Source: Nocardioides nitrophenolicus (GTDB taxonomy: Bacteria; Actinomycetota; Actinomycetes; Propionibacteriales; Nocardioidaceae). Taken from it: a DNA stretch of 64,000 nucleotides. Where the stretch lies: positions 2,728,001-2,792,000 of the forward strand of contig NZ_JAFBBY010000001.1 of assembly GCF_016907515.1 (NCBI RefSeq), given 5' to 3'. This document shows, piece after piece, positions 40,861 to 48,885 of this stretch (position 1 is the first letter of the stretch; each line of letters starts with the position of its first letter). Below the pieces are notes generated by a model, which saw nothing but the letters and a program-made list of their open reading frames with translations, was not told where the DNA came from and ran no database searches. The translations under genes were made by a program, and so were the position numbers.

Positions 40861-41638
40861 AGCCCAGACCGAGCTCGCCCATCGCGGTCTCGAGCCGGTC
40901 CAGCGCGATCGGACCGACCCCGTGGAGCGCGGCCAGGTCGGCCCGGGTCCAGCCGCTGACCGCCTCGAGGGTGTGGACGTCGACGGCACGCAGCGCGCGG
41001 GTGGCCGGGGCGCCGATGGTGCGGGGCAGGGGCGTGCCGGTGCGGCGCGGCGCCCGCTCCCGGGGGCCGTCCTCGTGGTCGAGGACCGCCTCGCCGCGCG
41101 GCGAGAGCCGGTAGCCGATCGCCAGCGACTCGGTCAGCCCGCGCTCCTTGAGCTTGCGCACGTCCTTCTTGAAGTCGAGCGTCTCGCGGCCCAGCTCGGC
41201 GGCCAGGTCGGGCGCGCGCACCTCCGGGTTGCGGTCGATGATCCGCAGCGTGGTGCGCGTCCACGGCCCGATCGCGGACGCCGCGTCGAGCCGGTCGAGG
41301 CCAGCGAGGATCGTGACGATCTCGCCCGGTCCGGGCACGGTCTCGCGCAGCGTCTCGCGCGGGTCGGTGCCGCCGTAGCGCAGCCCGACGCGGAACACCG
41401 GCCGGTCCGCCCGCGCGGCCAGCGCCTCCTTGAGCGCGCCCAGTGACGCGGCGCCGGCCCGGCGGGCGTCCTCGGCCCGCAGCCGCGACAGGGCGACCTC
41501 CTCGACGCTGGTCACCTCGACCACCCCGACCGCCGTACGCAGTCGGCTGCCGACCTTGACCCGGGGCCGGTCCCAGCGGCGGAACGCGAGGTCGACGGTG
41601 CCGGCGCGCACGCCCTCCAGCTCGGCCGGTCGCATCAT
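40850..41638 (-). CDS. ASCH-winged helix-HhH multidomain protein
   Basis: This 262-residue protein seems to consist of an N-terminal ASCH-like domain (RPAELEGVRAGTVDLAFRRWDRPRVKVGSRL), a central winged helix (WTRTTLRIIDRNPEVRAPDLAAELG, FKKDVRKLKERGL) and a C-terminal helix-hairpin-helix (LAALHGVGPIALDRLETAM). ASCH domains bind RNA, and the HhH binds nucleic acids, so a nucleic-acid role is likely. ATG at 41638 was chosen over GTG 41641 and ATG 41635, all in frame. I know of no characterised member. Confidence 0.65.
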   Translation of the reverse strand: MMRPAELEGVRAGTVDLAFRRWDRPRVKVGSRLRTAVGVVEVTSVEEVALSRLRAEDARRAGAASLGALKEALAARADRPVFRVGLRYGGTDPRETLRETVPGPGEIVTILAGLDRLDAASAIGPWTRTTLRIIDRNPEVRAPDLAAELGRETLDFKKDVRKLKERGLTESLAIGYRLSPRGEAVLDHEDGPRERAPRRTGTPLPRTIGAPATRALRAVDVHTLEAVSGWTRADLAALHGVGPIALDRLETAMGELGLGYAT

Positions 41639-41659
41639 CACGACAGTCGAGCCTAGTCG

Positions 41660-42175
41660 CTAGGGCGTGCGGAGCACGACGAGCCGGTCGCCGGGCAGCT
41701 GCGCCTCGCGGAGCGCGTCGGCGGCGCGGTCCAGCATCGCGCCGGGGTCGTCGAGGCCGGCGCGCGCGATCGTGCCGCCGATCCGGGCGGTGACGAAGTG
41801 GGGGCGCAGCGCGATGGCGACCGGCGGGCTCAGCTCGACGAGCAGCCGGCGCGCGAGCGTGGTGAAGCCGTCCTCGCCGACCTCGCCGGGGAACACCAGG
41901 GCGAAGGTCCGGGGACCGTACCGGCCGACCGAGTCGATCCCGCGCACCGTGGCGCTGAGCCGGTCGGCGACCTCCTTGACCACCGTCAGCACGTCCGCGT
42001 CGGGAGCGGGGGAGCCGTCGGCGGTCTCGATCGACGCCAGGTCGACCAGGACGAGCGCGACCTCGTGCCCGGTGCGCTCGGCGCCGCGCAGGGCCATGGT
42101 GAGCCGGTCGACGAGCAGGCCGCGTCCGGGCAGCCCGGTCTCGACGTCGTACAGACCCGTGTCGGTGACGGTCAT
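41660..42175 (-). CDS. Degenerate GGDEF domain protein
   Basis: This 171-residue protein is one diguanylate-cyclase-like domain: it begins YDVETGLPGRGLLVDRL like a DxLTGLxNR start, followed by VALVLVDLASIE and a RYGPRTFALVFPGE segment in the place of the catalytic R(Y/F)GGDEF. The GGDEF residues are replaced by GPRTF, so cyclase activity is very unlikely. It may bind GTP or a protein partner. No other sensor domain is attached. ATG 42175 is used; ATG 42184 is also in frame. Confidence 0.78.
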   Translation of the reverse strand: MTVTDTGLYDVETGLPGRGLLVDRLTMALRGAERTGHEVALVLVDLASIETADGSPAPDADVLTVVKEVADRLSATVRGIDSVGRYGPRTFALVFPGEVGEDGFTTLARRLLVELSPPVAIALRPHFVTARIGGTIARAGLDDPGAMLDRAADALREAQLPGDRLVVLRTP

Positions 42176-42309
42176 GGCACGCATCCCTCGGCTCCCTGGT
42201 GCGCCGCAGCGGCGCACGCCCAGCTCCGACGGTAGGCGAGTGCTGGTCGCCGGGCGGAATCGTGGCGGCGTGGCGGGGGAGGTTGACCGATGACGCCGTT
42301 CGGTGATTA

Positions 42310-42327
42310 CATCGCCACATGGCGATG
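42310..42327. promoter_or_regulatory. ArsR operator overlapping its own start codon
   Basis: CATCGCCACATGGCGATG has perfect 7-base arms around ACAT and covers the ATG at 42319 and the second ATG at 42325. The flanks continue the dyad with a single-base slip (GATTA/GATT). A repressor bound here would block the promoter, the start, or both; it suggests a transcript with almost no leader. Confidence 0.6.
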
Positions 42328-42669
42328 AATCAGCTCGACGGCAGGATGCCCCAGGCCCCCACCGAGGTGGACGCGCTCGCCGACGTCGCGGGCCTGCTGC
42401 ACGCGCTCAGCGACCCCAACCGGCTGGCGATCCTCGAGCACCTCACCCTCGGCGAGCACCGCGTCGTCGACCTCACCGCCCACCTCGGGCTCGCCCAGTC
42501 GACGGTGTCCAAGCACCTCGCCTGCCTGCGCGACTGCGGCCTGGTGGTCTCGCGCCCGAGCGGCCGAGCCTCGCTGATCTCGCTCGCCCAGCCCGAGCTG
42601 ACCCGCGAGGTGGTGCGTGCCGCCGAGCGCCTGGTCGCCGTCACCGGCGGCCCCTGCGGGAGGGACTGA
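42319..42669 (+). CDS. ArsR/SmtB metal-sensing repressor
   Basis: This 116-residue repressor has a winged helix (ALSDPNRLAILEHLTLGEHRVVDLTAHLGLAQSTVSKHLACLRDCGLVV) and Cys/His residues in the alpha-3 area and tail (KHLACLRDC, GGPCGRD). It is upstream of a CDF zinc/cadmium-type exporter with a two-base gap, so the pair is a CmtR/CzrA-like metal efflux module. The metal cannot be decided from sequence. Confidence 0.88.
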   Translation: MAMNQLDGRMPQAPTEVDALADVAGLLHALSDPNRLAILEHLTLGEHRVVDLTAHLGLAQSTVSKHLACLRDCGLVVSRPSGRASLISLAQPELTREVVRAAERLVAVTGGPCGRD

Positions 42670-42671
42670 CC

Positions 42672-43589
42672 ATGGGTGTCGGACACGGACACGGACACGG
42701 TGGCGACACCGGTCACGCGGGCGCACGGCACCGCTGGCGGCTGGCCGTCTCCTTCGGGCTGATCGCCGCCTTCTTCGTCGTCGAGCTCGTCGTCGGCCTG
42801 GTGAGCGGCTCGCTCGCGCTGATCTCCGACGCGGGCCACATGGCCGCCGACGTCGTCACCCTCGGCGCGGCGCTGGTGGCGACCAAGATCGCCACCCGCG
42901 CCGACAGCACCGGCCGGCGTACCTACGGGTCGTACCGGGCCGAGGTGTTCGCCTCGGGCCTGGCGGTGCTGATGATGCTCGGCGTCGCGGTCTACGTCGT
43001 GGTCGAGGCGATCGGCCGGATCGGCGCGGAGCCCGAGGTCGCGACCGGTCCGATGCTGGTCGTCGGCTTCCTCGGCCTGGTCGTCAACCTGGTCGCGATG
43101 GCCCTGCTGCGCGGCGGGTCGCAGGAGTCGCTCAACGTCAAGGGCGCCTACGTCGAGGTGGTCGCCGACACCGCCGGCAGCGTCGGCGTGATGGTCGCCG
43201 GCGGCCTGATCCTCGCCACCGGCGATGCCGTCTGGGACACCGTCGTGGCCTTCCTGATCGGCGGCTTCGTGGCCTTCCGCGCGGTGCTGCTCGGGCGCGA
43301 GGTGCTCGCGGTCCTCGGCCAGCACGTCCCCGCCGGCGTCGACATCGACACCGTCGCCGGTGCGCTCGGCGGCATCGACGGCGTCTGCGACGTCCACGAC
43401 CTGCACGCCTGGACCCTCACCTCCGGGATGCACGTCGCCACCGCCCACCTGGTGCTGGTCGCGGGTGCCGACGGCGCCGGCGTACTCCGGCAGGGGCAGG
43501 TGCTGCTGCGCGAGCGCTTCGAGATCGAGCACGCCACGCTGCAGATCGAGGGGCACCGCTCGGCTGCCTGCGACGCGGTCACCTGGTGA
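42672..43589 (+). CDS. czcD: Cation diffusion facilitator, CzcD type
   Basis: This 305-residue transporter starts with the His-rich MGVGHGHGHGG and has six helices with the CDF site motifs SDAGHMAADV (helix 2) and VEVVADTAGSVGVM (helix 5); the second set has Asp with no following His at its usual place. C-terminal cytoplasmic domain: VCDVHDLHAWTLTSG with the conserved HDLH(A/V)W. Zinc/cadmium is likely, controlled by the upstream ArsR protein. A long hairpin follows. Confidence 0.9.
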   Translation: MGVGHGHGHGGDTGHAGARHRWRLAVSFGLIAAFFVVELVVGLVSGSLALISDAGHMAADVVTLGAALVATKIATRADSTGRRTYGSYRAEVFASGLAVLMMLGVAVYVVVEAIGRIGAEPEVATGPMLVVGFLGLVVNLVAMALLRGGSQESLNVKGAYVEVVADTAGSVGVMVAGGLILATGDAVWDTVVAFLIGGFVAFRAVLLGREVLAVLGQHVPAGVDIDTVAGALGGIDGVCDVHDLHAWTLTSGMHVATAHLVLVAGADGAGVLRQGQVLLRERFEIEHATLQIEGHRSAACDAVTW

Positions 43590-43599
43590 GCGGGTCGAC

Positions 43600-43662
43600 C
43601 GTCGTACCGGACGATCTGGTCGTGAACTCGGCGATCCGGCGACCATTTCGTCCGGTACGACG
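43600..43662. terminator. Long hairpin between convergent czcD and lysE genes
   Basis: Arms of 23 bases at 43600-43622 and 43640-43662 pair with two mismatches around a 17-base loop. The stem base CGTCGTACCGG resembles the stem of the hairpin at 26391. Likely a bidirectional terminator. Confidence 0.65.
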
Positions 43663-43670
43663 CGGGGACC

Positions 43671-44336
43671 CTAGGCGTGGGCCAGGGAGAGCTTGACCGC
43701 GAACCCGAGGAAGATCGCGCCGATGGCCGAGGTGCCGGCGGCGGAGAGGCCGCGGCGCCGGCGGAAGGCGGCGGCGAGCCGGGTGCCGCCGAAGATCAGC
43801 GCGCTGAGGTAGGCCACGCTGGCGATCTGGGCGAGGGTGCCGAGCACGAGGAACGACAGCGCGGGGTGGGCGTAGTCGGGATCGACGAACTGCACGAAGA
43901 AGGCGACGAAGAACAAGATCGCCTTCGGGTTGAGCAGGCTGATCACGAGCGCGCGGCGGTAGGGGCGCTCGCCGGGCACCGGGGGCGGCGCTCCCTCCTC
44001 GACCGCCCGCACCGCCCGGCGCCGCGCGCGCCACATCACGAGCGCGCCGCGCAGCATCGTGTAGGCGAGGTAGCCGAGGTAGCCCGCGCCGACGTACTTC
44101 ACGATCGAGAACGCCACGTGGTTGGCCTGCAGCAGCGAGGCCACGCCGGCGGCCGACAGCGCCATCAGCACGGAGTCGCCGGTCCACACCCCCGCCGCCG
44201 CGGCGTACGCCGGTCGCACGCCCCGCCGGGCCGCCACGGAGAGGACGTAGAGCGAGTTCGGTCCGGGCAGCAGGATGATGATCACCAGGCCGACGAGGTA
44301 CGTCGACAGGTCCGTGATGCCCAGCACGGGCCGCAT
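43671..44336 (-). CDS. LysE/RhtB family amino acid exporter
   Basis: This 221-residue, six-helix protein fits LysE: IIILLPGPNSLYVLSVAARRGVRPAYAAAAGVWTGD (the PGP motif of the family), AGYLGYLAYTMLRGA and LLNPKAILFFVAFFVQF. Substrates of relatives are leucine, threonine, lysine or homoserine; this one is unknown. Confidence 0.9.
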   Translation of the reverse strand: MRPVLGITDLSTYLVGLVIIILLPGPNSLYVLSVAARRGVRPAYAAAAGVWTGDSVLMALSAAGVASLLQANHVAFSIVKYVGAGYLGYLAYTMLRGALVMWRARRRAVRAVEEGAPPPVPGERPYRRALVISLLNPKAILFFVAFFVQFVDPDYAHPALSFLVLGTLAQIASVAYLSALIFGGTRLAAAFRRRRGLSAAGTSAIGAIFLGFAVKLSLAHA

Positions 44337-44386
44337 CCTCCCACGTCGCGCGATGAGTGCGCCCGTCCTCTCCGGTCAGCACCGAC

Positions 44387-44998
44387 ATGGGCATCGTGAC
44401 CGCGGACATCAGCATCACCCTCGACGGCTTCGGGGCGGCGAGCGACCAGTCGCGCGAGCATCCGTTCGGCTCGCTCGACGAGAGCCGGCTGCACCGCTGG
44501 ATGTTCGAGCACGGCGCCGACAACGCCGCCGAGGTCGCCGCGATCGTCGACGCCGGGGCGTTCGTGATGGGCCGCCACATGTTCACCCCGGGCCGGGGGG
44601 CGTGGGACCTCGACTGGCGGGGCTGGTGGGGCGAGGACCCGCCGTACCACGCACCGGTGTTCGTGCTCACCCACCACGAGCGGCCGGCGCTGGAGATGGC
44701 GGGTGGGACCACCTTCCACTTCGTGACCGACGGCCTCGACGCGGCGCTCACCCGGGCCCGCGCGGCCGCCGGCGAGCGCAATGTCGCGATCGCCGGCGGT
44801 GCCTCGACGATCAACGCCTGCCTCGCGGCCGGCGAGCTGGACGAGCTGCGCCTCCACGTGGTGCCGTACGTCGCCGGGCTGGCCACCGGGTCCCGGATGT
44901 TCGCCGGGGTCGGCCCGCTCGGGCTGGAGCCGGTGGCGACCCGGGCCACGCCCCACGTCACGCACCTGACCTACCGACGCAGCCGGGACGCGCCGTAG
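44387..44998 (+). CDS. Dihydrofolate reductase-like (RibD C-terminal) protein
   Basis: This 203-residue protein has the RibD_C/DHFR fold: MGIVTADISITLDGFGA, VMGRHMF, and the NADPH-binding FVTDGLDAALTRARAAAGERNVAIAGGASTINACLAAGELDEL. Such stand-alone proteins are widespread and their substrate is unknown. ATG 44387 starts the fold; the intergenic region with lysE is short. Confidence 0.88.
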   Translation: MGIVTADISITLDGFGAASDQSREHPFGSLDESRLHRWMFEHGADNAAEVAAIVDAGAFVMGRHMFTPGRGAWDLDWRGWWGEDPPYHAPVFVLTHHERPALEMAGGTTFHFVTDGLDAALTRARAAAGERNVAIAGGASTINACLAAGELDELRLHVVPYVAGLATGSRMFAGVGPLGLEPVATRATPHVTHLTYRRSRDAP

Positions 44999-45002
44999 GA
45001 CG

Positions 45003-45719
45003 TCAGTCGAGCGCCACCACCGCGAGCGGCAGGTCGCCGACCCGCTGCGCGTCGGGCAGCTCGTCGAAGGAGAGCCCGTCGAGCAGGTCGCCGCACAGGT
45101 GCCGCCCGGAGTTGCTCGACAGGATCCGGCCGAAGCCGTTGACCACGGCGATCCGGGCGTCGGCGGCGCGCAGTGCGGGAAGCAGGGCCTCCTCGGCGCT
45201 CCGGACCGCGACGTCGGCGCCGCCGACCCCGCGGAACCCGCCGTCGACGACCACCGGCACGGTGAAGGTGAGGGTGTACTCCTCGGTGCACAGGTAGTCG
45301 ACATAGGGTCCGGTCACGTGACGGCGCCCGGTCTCCCGGGGCACCACGAACCAGGGCAGGTGCTCGTAGTCGTAGAACCCGATCGCCTGCGGCTCGGAGT
45401 GGGTGACCAGGCGCTGGGGGCGGCCGTCGCTGTCGCGGGCGAACCACTCCAGCCACCACTCGGCGTCGTCGAGGACGCCGGGGGCGGCGACGAATCCGGC
45501 GCCCTGGACCGGTCGGTGGTCGTCGGCCAGCACGGGGACGACGAGCGGCTCCACCGCGCCGAGGTCGGCACGACGGGGGGCGGGTCGCCCGGCGAGGGCC
45601 CGCTCGACGGTGGCCGCGATCGACGCCGCGACCCCGAAGGCGTCCTCGGCGAGCTCGGTGATCGCCGCGAGCACCGGCGCGGTGACGGCGGGGGAGAGGC
45701 GGGTGTGCGCGGCGCTCAT
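45003..45719 (-). CDS. Cache-domain protein linked to GntR and polyamine genes
   Basis: This 238-residue soluble protein has no signal peptide or helix at the N-terminus, which is unusual for a cache fold. Cache-like motifs include FVAAPGVLDDAEWWLEWFARDSDG, YDYEHLPWFVVPRETGRRHVTGPYVDYLCTEEYTLTFTVPVV and RGVGGADVAV. It follows the GntR regulator with GTGA/ATGA-style overlap (stop-start 45716-45719), so it may bind a small ligand in the cytoplasm on behalf of the regulator. Similar proteins sit with GntR genes near polyamine transport genes in other actinobacteria, as far as I recall. Confidence 0.72.
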   Translation of the reverse strand: MSAAHTRLSPAVTAPVLAAITELAEDAFGVAASIAATVERALAGRPAPRRADLGAVEPLVVPVLADDHRPVQGAGFVAAPGVLDDAEWWLEWFARDSDGRPQRLVTHSEPQAIGFYDYEHLPWFVVPRETGRRHVTGPYVDYLCTEEYTLTFTVPVVVDGGFRGVGGADVAVRSAEEALLPALRAADARIAVVNGFGRILSSNSGRHLCGDLLDGLSFDELPDAQRVGDLPLAVVALD

Positions 45720-46462
45720 GCGTGGACCTCGCTCAGCTGGTAGTCGATGAGGCGGGCGGTGGAGTCGGCCACCCGCTGCTCGGCCGCCTCGCGGGCGGCG
45801 TGGGGGTCGCGCGCGGCGATCGCGGCGACGACGGCCCGGCAGCTGCGGACCATCTGGGCGTGGCTGTCGTCGTCGCCGAAGGCGAGCCAGAGCAGGGTCC
45901 CGAACTCGGCCTGGAGGCTGACCTCCTCGTGGTAGAGCCGGGGTGACTGGGCGGCGGCGGCCACCTCGATGTGGAACTGCGCGTCGGCGCGGCGCCGGGC
46001 GTCGGGCTTGTCGGCGTGCTCGAGGGCGTCGGCCACGCGCTGCAGCCGGTCGACGTCGTCGGGGCTGGAGCGGCGGGCGGCGAGGGCGGCGCTGGCCCCG
46101 CAGATGGCGGCGTACACGTCGCCGAGGTCGCGCAGCTCGCCGAGGCTGAACCCGTCGAGACGGCGCCGGGCGAGATGGCTGATCCCGTCCTCGGGGGTGC
46201 GTACGAAGCTGCCGCCGCCGCGGCCGCGCCGGGTCTCGATCAGTCCCTCGGAGCGCAGCACGGACAGCGCCTCGCGCACGGTGACGGTCGAGACGCCGAA
46301 GATCCCGGCGAGGTCGAGCTCTCCGGGGAGCTGCTCGGCGTCGGGGAGCAGGCCGAGCGCGATCGCGTCGGTGAGGCGGCGGACGACGAGCTCGGAGCGG
46401 CTCAGCGACTCGAGCGGCGAGAACACCGCCGCGGATGCGCGTCCGTAGAACGGCACGGCCAC
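45716..46462 (-). CDS. GntR/FadR family transcriptional regulator
   Basis: This 248-residue regulator has an N-terminal GntR winged helix (LSRSELVVRRLTDAIALGLLPDAEQLPGELDLAGIFGVSTVTVREALSVLRSEGLIETRRGRGGGSFV) and a C-terminal all-helical FCD domain (ARRRADAQFHIEVAAAAQSPRLYHEE, with the D/H metal residues). It is divergent from the potABCD-aldehyde dehydrogenase operon and probably represses it, with the inverted repeat at 46501 as its likely site. Confidence 0.9.
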   Translation of the reverse strand: MAVPFYGRASAAVFSPLESLSRSELVVRRLTDAIALGLLPDAEQLPGELDLAGIFGVSTVTVREALSVLRSEGLIETRRGRGGGSFVRTPEDGISHLARRRLDGFSLGELRDLGDVYAAICGASAALAARRSSPDDVDRLQRVADALEHADKPDARRRADAQFHIEVAAAAQSPRLYHEEVSLQAEFGTLLWLAFGDDDSHAQMVRSCRAVVAAIAARDPHAAREAAEQRVADSTARLIDYQLSEVHA

Positions 46463-46500
46463 CGTCTCGCCTCCAGTCCCTCGTCCCCGATGTTCGTGGT

Positions 46501-46525
46501 CATCCTGCCCGAGGGCCCCAGGATG
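46501..46525. promoter_or_regulatory. Inverted repeat, putative GntR operator
   Basis: CATCCTG at 46501-46507 and CAGGATG at 46519-46525 are perfect arms around a GC-rich centre, just upstream of the potA promoter -35 and 38 bases upstream of the gntR start. Confidence 0.5.
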
Positions 46526-46529
46526 CCTC

Positions 46530-46558
46530 TTGTGCTTTGAACTCTGAAGTCATATGTT
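46530..46558 (+). promoter_or_regulatory. Promoter for potA operon
   Basis: TTGTGC (46530-46535) and TATGTT (46553-46558) are separated by 17 bases, a good sigma-70-type fit and the most AT-rich patch nearby. The potA start is 34 bases downstream with GAAAGG as ribosome-binding site. Confidence 0.45.
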
Positions 46559-46592
46559 ATCGCCAATCCGTACGTGACGAAAGGCACATCCG

Positions 46593-47663
46593 ATGTCTCT
46601 CTCGACCAGTGCTCCCCCCGGCGAGACCGCCGTCGACCGCACCCCCGCGATCTCCCTCCGCGGGCTGCGCAAGACCTTCGGCGACGTGGTCGCGGTCGAC
46701 GACGTCGACCTCGACATCGCCGACGGTGAGTTCTTCTCGATGCTCGGACCGTCCGGCTCCGGCAAGACCACGGTGCTCCGGCTGATCGCCGGGTTCGAGC
46801 AGGCCACGGCCGGGACCGTCGAGCTCGGCGGCGTCGACGTCACCCGCTCCGCGCCCTTCGAGCGCGACGTGCACACCGTCTTCCAGGACTACGCCCTGTT
46901 CCCCCACATGAGCGTCCTCGACAACGTCGCCTACGGGCTGCGGGTGCGCGGGATGGCGAAGAAGGAGCGTCGCGAGCGCGCCCAGCAGGCGCTCGCCACG
47001 GTGCGCCTGGACCACCTCGGCGCCCGGCGTCCCGCCCAGCTCTCCGGCGGCCAGCGCCAGCGGGTCGCGCTCGCCCGCGCGATCGTGCTGCAGCCCCGGG
47101 TGCTGCTCCTCGACGAGCCGCTCGGCGCGCTCGACCTCAAGCTGCGCGAGCAGATGCAGGTCGAGCTCAAGCAGCTCCAGCGCGAGCTCGGCATCACCTT
47201 CGTGTTCGTCACCCACGACCAGGAGGAGGCGCTCACCCTCAGCGACCGGATCGCGGTCTTCGACGCGGGCCGGATCCAGCAGCTCGGCACCCCGCGCGAG
47301 ATCTACGAGAACCCGGCGTCGGCGTACGTCGCCGGCTTCGTCGGCACCACCAACCTGTTCGACGCCGAGACGTCCCACCGGGTGCTCGGCGTCGCCGGCG
47401 AGCACGCCGTGCGGCCCGAGCGGCTGCGGCTCTCGCCGGGCACCGACACCGAGCCCGCCCGCGACGGCGAGGTCCGGCTGGACGCGGTCGTCGTCGAGAC
47501 GATCTACCTCGGCACCGGCAACCGCGTGCACCTGCGCACCTCCGACGGCGTCGAGCTGGTCGCGCTCGAGCAGTCGACCGGCTCCCTCGACACCCGTGAG
47601 CACCGTGGCGACGACGTCACGGTGCGCTTCGCGCGGGCCGACGTCGTCCCCCTCAGCTCCTGA
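46593..47663 (+). CDS. potA: Spermidine/putrescine ABC transporter ATP-binding protein
   Basis: This 356-residue ATPase shows Walker [10 protein letters not shown], the Q-loop, signature [14 protein letters not shown], Walker [12 protein letters not shown], and the switch His in [16 protein letters not shown]-terminal TOBE-like domain follows (about 270-356). It drives import by PotB/PotC with the PotD-like lipoprotein. The gene is divergent from gntR and heads the operon. Confidence 0.92.
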   Translation: MSLSTSAPPGETAVDRTPAISLRGLRKTFGDVVAVDDVDLDIADGEFFSMLGPSGSGKTTVLRLIAGFEQATAGTVELGGVDVTRSAPFERDVHTVFQDYALFPHMSVLDNVAYGLRVRGMAKKERRERAQQALATVRLDHLGARRPAQLSGGQRQRVALARAIVLQPRVLLLDEPLGALDLKLREQMQVELKQLQRELGITFVFVTHDQEEALTLSDRIAVFDAGRIQQLGTPREIYENPASAYVAGFVGTTNLFDAETSHRVLGVAGEHAVRPERLRLSPGTDTEPARDGEVRLDAVVVETIYLGTGNRVHLRTSDGVELVALEQSTGSLDTREHRGDDVTVRFARADVVPLSS

Positions 47664-47701
47664 ATGCTCCCTCCATCCCCAACGAGAAAGCGGAGAACCC
47701 G

Positions 47702-48883
47702 ATGAAGAACACCATCCGGAGAGGCCGAGTGGCCGCGGCCTGCCTGACCCTGCTCTCGGTCTCCGTGCTGAGCGCCTGCGGCAGCGGTGACGACGACAAG
47801 AAGACCGAGGCCGTCGAGAAGCTCGGCAAGACCGAGGGCAAGGTCTCGATCCTCGCCTGGCCCGGCTACGTCGAGGACGGCAGCAACGATCCCGAGGTCG
47901 ACTGGGTCACCCCGTTCGAGAAGGAGACCGGCTGCGAGGTGACCAGCAAGGTCTACGGCACCTCCGACGAGGCGCTCAACCTCGCCAAGTCCGGGGAGTA
48001 CGACGTCATCGCGGCCTCCGGCGACCTGTCGCTGCGCCTGATCGCGTCCGACGAGGCCCAGGAGATCAACACCGACCTGGTGCCCAACTACGCGAACGTC
48101 TACGACTTCCTCAAGGACACCGAGTGGAACTCGGTGGACGGCAAGAACTACGGCGTCCCGCACGGCTACGGCGCCAACCTGCTGATGTTCAACAAGTCCA
48201 ACTTCGCCGAGCCGCCGACCTCGTGGTCCGCGGTCTTCGACAAGGCCGAGCTGGAGAGGAACAAGGGCAAGGTGACGGCGTACGACTCGCCGATCTACAT
48301 CGCCGACGCCGCGCTGTACCTGATGAAGCACCAGCCCGAGCTGAAGATCGAGAACCCCTACGCGCTGGACCAGACCCAGCTCGACGCCGCGGTGGCCCTG
48401 CTCAAGGAGCAGCGCCAGTACGTCGGCGAGTACTGGTCGGACTACCTCAAGGAGGTCCAGGCCTTCGAGACCGGCGACTCGGTCGTCGGCACCACCTGGC
48501 AGGTGATCAAGAACAGCATCGAGAACAAGGACGTCGACGTCACCCTGCCCACCGAGGGCGCGACGGCGTGGAATGACACCTGGATGCTGTCGTCGCAGGC
48601 CAAGAGCCCGAACTGCGCCTACAAGTGGATGGACTACATCCTCTCGCCCGAGGCGAACGCGCAGGCGACCGAGTACTTCGGCGAGGCGCCCAACAGCCCC
48701 GAGGCCTGCGCCAAGACGACCGACCCCAACCACTGCGACACCTTCCACGCCGGTGACGAGGAGTACGCCCAGCAGCTGTGGTTCTGGCGGACGCCGATCG
48801 AGAAGTGCCTCGACGGCCGCACCGACGTGCAGTGCACCAACTACGCCCAGTGGACCGAGGCGTGGACGGAGATCAAGGGCTGA
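47702..48883 (+). CDS. potD: Polyamine ABC transporter substrate-binding lipoprotein
   Basis: This 393-residue protein has a lipoprotein signal with lipobox LSAC (SVSVLSACGSG) and then a PotD-like type II binding fold: VSILAWPGYVEDGS, FEKETGCEVTSKVYGTSDEALNLA, DVIAASGDLSLRLI, TWQVIKNSIENKDVDVTLPTEGATAWNDTWMLSS. Its C-terminal Cys pairs (SPEACAKTTDPNHCDTFH, KCLDGRTDVQC) suggest disulfides. Substrate is probably putrescine or spermidine, by family and by neighbouring aldehyde dehydrogenase. Confidence 0.88.
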   Translation: MKNTIRRGRVAAACLTLLSVSVLSACGSGDDDKKTEAVEKLGKTEGKVSILAWPGYVEDGSNDPEVDWVTPFEKETGCEVTSKVYGTSDEALNLAKSGEYDVIAASGDLSLRLIASDEAQEINTDLVPNYANVYDFLKDTEWNSVDGKNYGVPHGYGANLLMFNKSNFAEPPTSWSAVFDKAELERNKGKVTAYDSPIYIADAALYLMKHQPELKIENPYALDQTQLDAAVALLKEQRQYVGEYWSDYLKEVQAFETGDSVVGTTWQVIKNSIENKDVDVTLPTEGATAWNDTWMLSSQAKSPNCAYKWMDYILSPEANAQATEYFGEAPNSPEACAKTTDPNHCDTFHAGDEEYAQQLWFWRTPIEKCLDGRTDVQCTNYAQWTEAWTEIKG

Positions 48884-48885
48884 CC

